Shown: positions 59,896 through 64,000 of the stretch, in pieces | Numbering within the stretch: the stretch's first letter is position 1 | Layout: each line of letters begins with the position of its first letter | NCBI GenBank assembly: GCA_910588325.1 | Contig: CAJUPP010000003.1 | Span: 21,879-85,878 of the forward strand | Direction of reading: 5' to 3' | DNA from: an uncultured Hungatella sp. | GTDB lineage: Bacteria > Bacillota > Clostridia > Lachnospirales > Lachnospiraceae | DNA length: 64,000 bases | Notes under the pieces: generated by a model | Told to the model about the DNA's origin: nothing | The model's input: the letters and a program-made list of their open reading frames with translations, nothing else | Databases searched by the model: none | Program-made: the position numbers and the translations under genes

Positions 59896-61797
59896 ATGGA
59901 TCGTTATTATCATGAAATACCGGCCAGTTCCCAGAATCCGCCGGTCAAAAAACATTATGATGTAGTTGTAGTGGGAGGTGGAATGAGCGGTGTCTGCGCT
60001 GCGATTGCGTCTGCACGTCACGGAGCCAGCACGGCGTTGATTCAGGACAGATGTGTTTACGGAGGAAATGCCAGTTCGGAGACGAGAATGCATATATCCG
60101 GAGCTTCCTGTCACTGGGGCAAGAAAAACGCGGCAGAGACAGGTATTCTTATGGAACTGCAGCTGGATAATAAATATTTGAATTACAACTATAACTTTTC
60201 TATCTGGGATGGTGTTCTGTGGTCTAAAGTGAAAGATACAAAGAATCTGGACAGCTACATGAATACCACTATGGACAGAGTGATTTCCGATGGTACACAG
60301 ATCCAGTCCATTCAATGTTACCAAATGACTACGGAAATACGCTATGAGATGACAGCGGATATCTATATCGATGCAACAGGGCATGGAACTTTAGGATATT
60401 TTGCAGGGGCAGAATATCGGATCGGAAGAGAGGAAAGAGCAGAATTTAAAGAGAAGGATGCACCAGAGAAGCCAGATGGCGAGACCATGGGCAACACGAT
60501 CTATTTTTGCGCCAGGGATACAGGGGCGCCGGTAAAATTTGTAAAACCAAGCTGGGCCTACACATTTGATGAAAGCTTCTTTGCACACCGCTATCATGGT
60601 GATATTGTAGTGTATCATGATGCAGATTCCGTTGTGGTGTTAAAGCCTGGTGAAGATTATGAGGACCATTCGGATCAGCTGGTAGAGAAATACGATGTGG
60701 AGAGCGGGTACTGGTGGGTAGAATTGGGAGGCGACTGGGATGATATCATTAAGTCTGCCGAGGACCTTCGGTATGAACTCTACAAATGTGTGTATGGTGT
60801 GTGGGACCATATTAAAAATGGCGGCGATCATGGCGCGGAAAATTACGAATTGGTGTGGGTAGGCAGTATGTCCGGTTCCAGAGAGAGCAGAAGACTGGAA
60901 GGGGACTATATGCTGACGGAGAATGACATTATTGAAAACCGCATTCATGAAGACGGTGTTGCTTATGGCGGATGGCCTATGGATGAACATACGGCGGGAG
61001 GCTTTGCGGCCAAGGGAGAGATTCCGTCCAAAGTAAGAAGCTTTCCGGGTCTCTATTCGATTCCGTACGGATGTTACTGCTCAAAAACCATCAGTAATAT
61101 GATGATGGCAGGGCGGGATATCGGAGCCAGTAAGCTGGCTATGGGGTCTACCCGGGTTATGGCAACCTGTGCTGTAGGCGGACAGGCGGTGGGAACCGCA
61201 GCGGCTATGGCATCAAAGGCTGGCTGTACCCCGAGAGAATTCGGACAGAAACATATGAAGGAACTGCGTCAGGAACTTTTGAAAGATGACTGTTATATTA
61301 TGGGCTTGAAGAATGAGGATGAGAGGGATTTTGCCAGAAAGGGAACTGCGTCTGCAACCTCTCAGAGAGAAGGGTATGAGGCGGAGAAAGTGATTAACGG
61401 CATCACCCGGAACGTAGACGAGGATATTAACCTCTGGTGTTCTGACGGGATTGGTCCAGGTGGCGAGAAGTTAACCATAAAGCTTCCAAAGGCAGAGGTC
61501 ATTGGTCAGGTGCGGCTTACCTTTGATCCTAATCTGTCTGAGGAGAGATGTATTTCCGTGTCCAGGGCATTTATCGATAAAGAGCCGTTGGGAGTGGACA
61601 AGGAACTGGTAAAGGATTACCGTATCATTCTGCAAAAACAGGGGCAGACCGTGTGGGAGAAAGAGATAAAGGGCAATTACCAGAGACTGAATATCATAGA
61701 TCTTCCGGAAAAGGTAGAAGCAGATGAAGTGCATCTTCTCATAACTGCAACCAACGGTGACCCGGATGCCAGAGTATTTGAGATCAGGCTTTATTAA
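59896..61797 (+). CDS. FAD-dependent oxidoreductase with C-terminal beta domain
   Basis: The 633-residue protein has an N-terminal dinucleotide-binding motif V-V-V-G-G-G-M-S-G-V-C-A-A-I and Y-G-G-N-A-S-S-E-T-R. The later M-M-A-G-R-D-I-G-A-S and M-A-T-C-A-V-G-G-Q-A-V-G-T-A-A segment is typical of the FAD_oxidored (PF12831-like) family. Residues about 480-633 form a beta-rich, discoidin-like module. CAGGAGG precedes ATG 59896. It probably oxidises a sugar or sugar acid in the cytoplasm; no signal peptide is visible. Confidence 0.86.
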   Translation: MDRYYHEIPASSQNPPVKKHYDVVVVGGGMSGVCAAIASARHGASTALIQDRCVYGGNASSETRMHISGASCHWGKKNAAETGILMELQLDNKYLNYNYNFSIWDGVLWSKVKDTKNLDSYMNTTMDRVISDGTQIQSIQCYQMTTEIRYEMTADIYIDATGHGTLGYFAGAEYRIGREERAEFKEKDAPEKPDGETMGNTIYFCARDTGAPVKFVKPSWAYTFDESFFAHRYHGDIVVYHDADSVVVLKPGEDYEDHSDQLVEKYDVESGYWWVELGGDWDDIIKSAEDLRYELYKCVYGVWDHIKNGGDHGAENYELVWVGSMSGSRESRRLEGDYMLTENDIIENRIHEDGVAYGGWPMDEHTAGGFAAKGEIPSKVRSFPGLYSIPYGCYCSKTISNMMMAGRDIGASKLAMGSTRVMATCAVGGQAVGTAAAMASKAGCTPREFGQKHMKELRQELLKDDCYIMGLKNEDERDFARKGTASATSQREGYEAEKVINGITRNVDEDINLWCSDGIGPGGEKLTIKLPKAEVIGQVRLTFDPNLSEERCISVSRAFIDKEPLGVDKELVKDYRIILQKQGQTVWEKEIKGNYQRLNIIDLPEKVEADEVHLLITATNGDPDARVFEIRLY

Positions 61798-61815
61798 GAC
61801 CGTTAAGGAGAATAC

Positions 61816-63219
61816 ATGAAAAGGAGAACAAATGTAATATGGCTGATTGCCGACCAGCTTCGTGCGGATATGCTGGCATGTAACGGGGATCCCAATGTAC
61901 ATACACCAAATCTGGATATGCTGGCCGCCGGTGGTGTGAATTTCTGCAATTCAGTTAGTACGTATCCGCTCTGCTGTCCGGCCAGGGGAACCATGCTGAC
62001 AAGTATTTATCCCAACCGTTGCACTCTGGGCCATGAATACCGGATGCCACCGGAGCAGACTACAATTGCTCAAGTCCTGAATCAGCGCGGATATCATACT
62101 GCCTATGTGGGGAAGTGGCATTTGGATGGCTGGCAGGAAAAGCATTCCCGGGCAGCGTTTCACGTAGTGCCCAAAGAGCGACGGGGCGGTTTTCAGTATT
62201 GGCTGGGATATGAGAATAATAACAGTCAGTATGACTGTTATGTACATGGCGGAGGAGATGACAAAGAAATACTTCCTACAAAACTGGAGGGATATGAAAC
62301 CGACTGTCTGACAGATTTGTTTCTTGAACATCTGGAGACGATACCAGATGAGAAGCCTTTTTTTGCTGTGTTGTCTGTCCAACCGCCTCATAACCCCTAC
62401 GTGGCGCCGGAGAGAAACAGAAATTATCCTCCTGAAAGTCTGACGCTACGGGCCAACGTTCCTCCGGACATTCCGCCTTATCAGGAGTTTGTGGCGGAAA
62501 TGCGCCAAAATATCTCCAATGCATATGCCATGATTGAAAATTACGATGAGAATATCGGACGGGTTATGGATTATCTGAAAAAACGGAATCTGTATGACGA
62601 TACGATTATTATGTTTTTCAGCGATCATGGAGATACCCATGGTTCTCACGGACAGCAGCGCAAGACCAACCCTCTGGAGGAATCCATACGGGTTCCATTC
62701 CTGATAGGAGGAAAGCGGCTGTCGAACGACCCGTCTCTGACAGGCGCCAGACTGCCCTGGTTGCTGGCCAGTATTGACATTGCTCCCACAACGTTGGGAT
62801 TGCTGAATATTAATGTACCTGGTGAATGGGAAGGCTGCGATTACTCTGTGGCCTGTAAAAAACATTGCACGGATTTTGCATATCCGGCTTCGGCATATAT
62901 CCAGAATATTATTCCTGAGCATCATCCTCACAGTGTGGAACTTCCGTGGCGCGGAGTGGTTACGGATGACGGATGGAAGTATGTTTGTCTGGAGGGAATG
63001 CCCTGGATGCTGTTTAATTTGAAGAAAGATCCTTATGAATTGTGTAATTTGGCTTTCTGCGGTATCGAACGGAGGAAACGCGCGGAGCTGCATCGAATTC
63101 TTCAAAGTTGGATTACCAGAACCGGGGATCATTTCCGGCTGCCGGAGATTGATTACAAAGATGATCTAGTAGAGAATGCCCGCGATATATTCGGATATCC
63201 AATTTATCCGGAGGATTGA
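61816..63219 (+). CDS. Second Cys-type sulfatase
   Basis: The 467-residue protein starts N-V-I-W-L-I-A-D-Q-L-R. The modification motif is C53-C-P-A-R-G-T-M-L-T-S, fitting C-x-P-x-R. The metal-site F-F-S-D-H-G-D and V-G-K-W-H motifs are present. It lacks a signal peptide and is only distantly similar to the first sulfatase, so the two probably remove different sulfates from the same substrate. The stop overlaps the HAD gene start. Confidence 0.92.
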   Translation: MKRRTNVIWLIADQLRADMLACNGDPNVHTPNLDMLAAGGVNFCNSVSTYPLCCPARGTMLTSIYPNRCTLGHEYRMPPEQTTIAQVLNQRGYHTAYVGKWHLDGWQEKHSRAAFHVVPKERRGGFQYWLGYENNNSQYDCYVHGGGDDKEILPTKLEGYETDCLTDLFLEHLETIPDEKPFFAVLSVQPPHNPYVAPERNRNYPPESLTLRANVPPDIPPYQEFVAEMRQNISNAYAMIENYDENIGRVMDYLKKRNLYDDTIIMFFSDHGDTHGSHGQQRKTNPLEESIRVPFLIGGKRLSNDPSLTGARLPWLLASIDIAPTTLGLLNINVPGEWEGCDYSVACKKHCTDFAYPASAYIQNIIPEHHPHSVELPWRGVVTDDGWKYVCLEGMPWMLFNLKKDPYELCNLAFCGIERRKRAELHRILQSWITRTGDHFRLPEIDYKDDLVENARDIFGYPIYPED

Positions 63220-63899
63220 TGGAAAAGGTGAAAAATATGATTGGTAATGTGATTTTTGATTTGGGAGGCGTCTTATTGTCTGTAGACTGGGAAAAACGCT
63301 TTCAACAGTGTCACCTTACCGGAGAAAAGAAGGAGCAGGTTGGGAGAGCTACGATTTTCAATCCCGATTGGCTCCTTCTTGATAAGGGACTGCCTGAGGA
63401 CATGATTGCGGAAAAAATGATAAGAAAGGAACCAGAGGCAGAACCGGAAATCCGGAGATTTTTAGAAAGCTTTTCAGGAGTCATCCGGAAAAGAGATTAT
63501 GTTGAAACATGGATTCGGAATTTAAAAAATGCAGGACTTAACGTGTATGTCCTTTCTAACTTCTGTCAAAAAGCAGCAAAGGATAATCGGGAGGAACTGG
63601 GATTTCTCACAGAAATGGACGGTGTGGTATTTTCCTATGAAACAGGTATGATAAAGCCGGAAAGGGAGATATACTGGCACCTTCTGAATGAGTATCAGTT
63701 AAAGCCGGAGGAATGTGTTTTTATTGATGACAGAGTGGATAACATTGAGGCAGGAGAAAGGGAAGGAATCAGGGGAATTCTGTTTACTTCTCAAGGCCAG
63801 GCATCTGCCGAGCTGGAGAAGCTTCTGCAAATAAAGCTGGAGAAGATAGATACAGTGGACAGCCGCAAGGAGACGGAAACAGGAGAGTCTACCCTTTGA
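63219..63899 (+). CDS. HAD-superfamily hydrolase (HAD-IA type)
   Basis: This 226-residue protein from ATG 63219 has GGAGG four bases upstream; an ATG at 63237 is an alternative. Motif I is atypical for phosphatases, F-D-L-G-G-V-L: the nucleophilic aspartate is present but the usual second aspartate is glycine. Motif II is V-L-S-N-F and the acidic motif F-I-D-D is near residue 170. This pattern fits epoxide hydrolase/glucose-1-phosphatase-like YihX members. It likely acts on a sugar phosphate. Confidence 0.85.
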   Translation: MEKVKNMIGNVIFDLGGVLLSVDWEKRFQQCHLTGEKKEQVGRATIFNPDWLLLDKGLPEDMIAEKMIRKEPEAEPEIRRFLESFSGVIRKRDYVETWIRNLKNAGLNVYVLSNFCQKAAKDNREELGFLTEMDGVVFSYETGMIKPEREIYWHLLNEYQLKPEECVFIDDRVDNIEAGEREGIRGILFTSQGQASAELEKLLQIKLEKIDTVDSRKETETGESTL

Positions 63900-63960
63900 C
63901 AGCACCTGCCTTAAGCCGAATAAAAAATCGTGAGAATTCCCTAACAAATCGAGGACACTG

Positions 63961-63990
63961 AAAAACCCCCGCTTTTTTGTGGGAGTTTTT
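63961..63990 (+). terminator. Terminator at the end of the sulfatase locus
   Basis: AAAAACCCCC (from 63961) pairs with GGGAGTTTTT at about 63981-63990 with one mismatch, followed by a T-rich run. It lies about 60 bases past the HAD gene stop. Confidence 0.7.
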
Positions 63991-64000
63991 CTTTCTTCCA

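Overview
The window looks like a chromosome segment of a gut-type Lachnospiraceae (Clostridia). The evidence is the oxygen-independent cobalamin pathway, a secretin-less Tad pilus locus of the Firmicutes type, YaaL, DUF951 and DUF6382 family proteins, strong GGAGG ribosome-binding sites with TTGACA/TATAAT promoters, and carbohydrate-uptake genes without their own ATPase. No tRNA, rRNA, IS element, prophage or CRISPR array was seen.

Layout. (1) 1-2392: end of a probable PHP-type metallohydrolase gene, coupled to a GH38-like DUF5054 gene and closed by a terminator. (2) 2470-6152: an AT-rich stretch with its own promoter and a single-polypeptide restriction-modification enzyme. (3) 6161-21827: promoter, cobalamin riboswitch with terminator, then a tightly overlapping cobalamin operon (cbiK, cobQ, cobT, cobU, cobS, a second CobU-like gene, cbiB, cobD, cbiC, cbiD, cbiF, cbiG, cbiH, a CobK-CbiE-CbiT fusion, cbiA) ending in a TM1266-family regulator gene. 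The C20 methyltransferase CbiL and the uroporphyrinogen-to-sirohydrochlorin steps are not in the window. (4) 21836-28450, minus strand: yaaL, a GH13 amylase-like enzyme, the branching enzyme glgB, and an OmpR-type response regulator with its histidine kinase. (5) 28590-39143: Tad/Flp pilus locus with two prepilin peptidases, TadZ, TadA, TadB, a TadC with an Ig-like extension, a Flp pilin preceded by a repeat-bearing micro-ORF, DUF5702 and TadE-like proteins and a DUF6382-FHA protein. (6) 39204-48082: rhomboid protease, a decayed HIT gene, an ECF sigma factor and probable anti-sigma factor separated by an opposite-strand murG, secreted and hypothetical proteins, a sirtuin, and two metallohydrolases. 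(7) 48356-63899: a sulfated-glycan-type locus with a sensor-kinase/ABC-permease chimera, a complete CUT1 importer (binding protein and two permeases), two Cys-type sulfatases, a LamG-metallophosphoesterase, a histidine phosphatase, a zinc dehydrogenase, a ROK regulator, an FAD oxidoreductase and a HAD hydrolase.

How they work together. Region 3 is read as cobinamide/cobalamin synthesis shut off by cobalamin. Region 5 is read as assembly of a type IVb pilus on a monoderm cell. In region 7 none of the catabolic enzymes shows a signal peptide and no glycoside hydrolase is present, so I infer import of a small sulfated substrate and its desulfation and oxidation in the cytoplasm. The most unusual objects are the chimera at 48356-49840, the Ig-TadC fusion, the TadE protein with duplicated His/Cys modules, and the in-frame tandem-repeat micro-ORF translationally overlapping the pilin gene.
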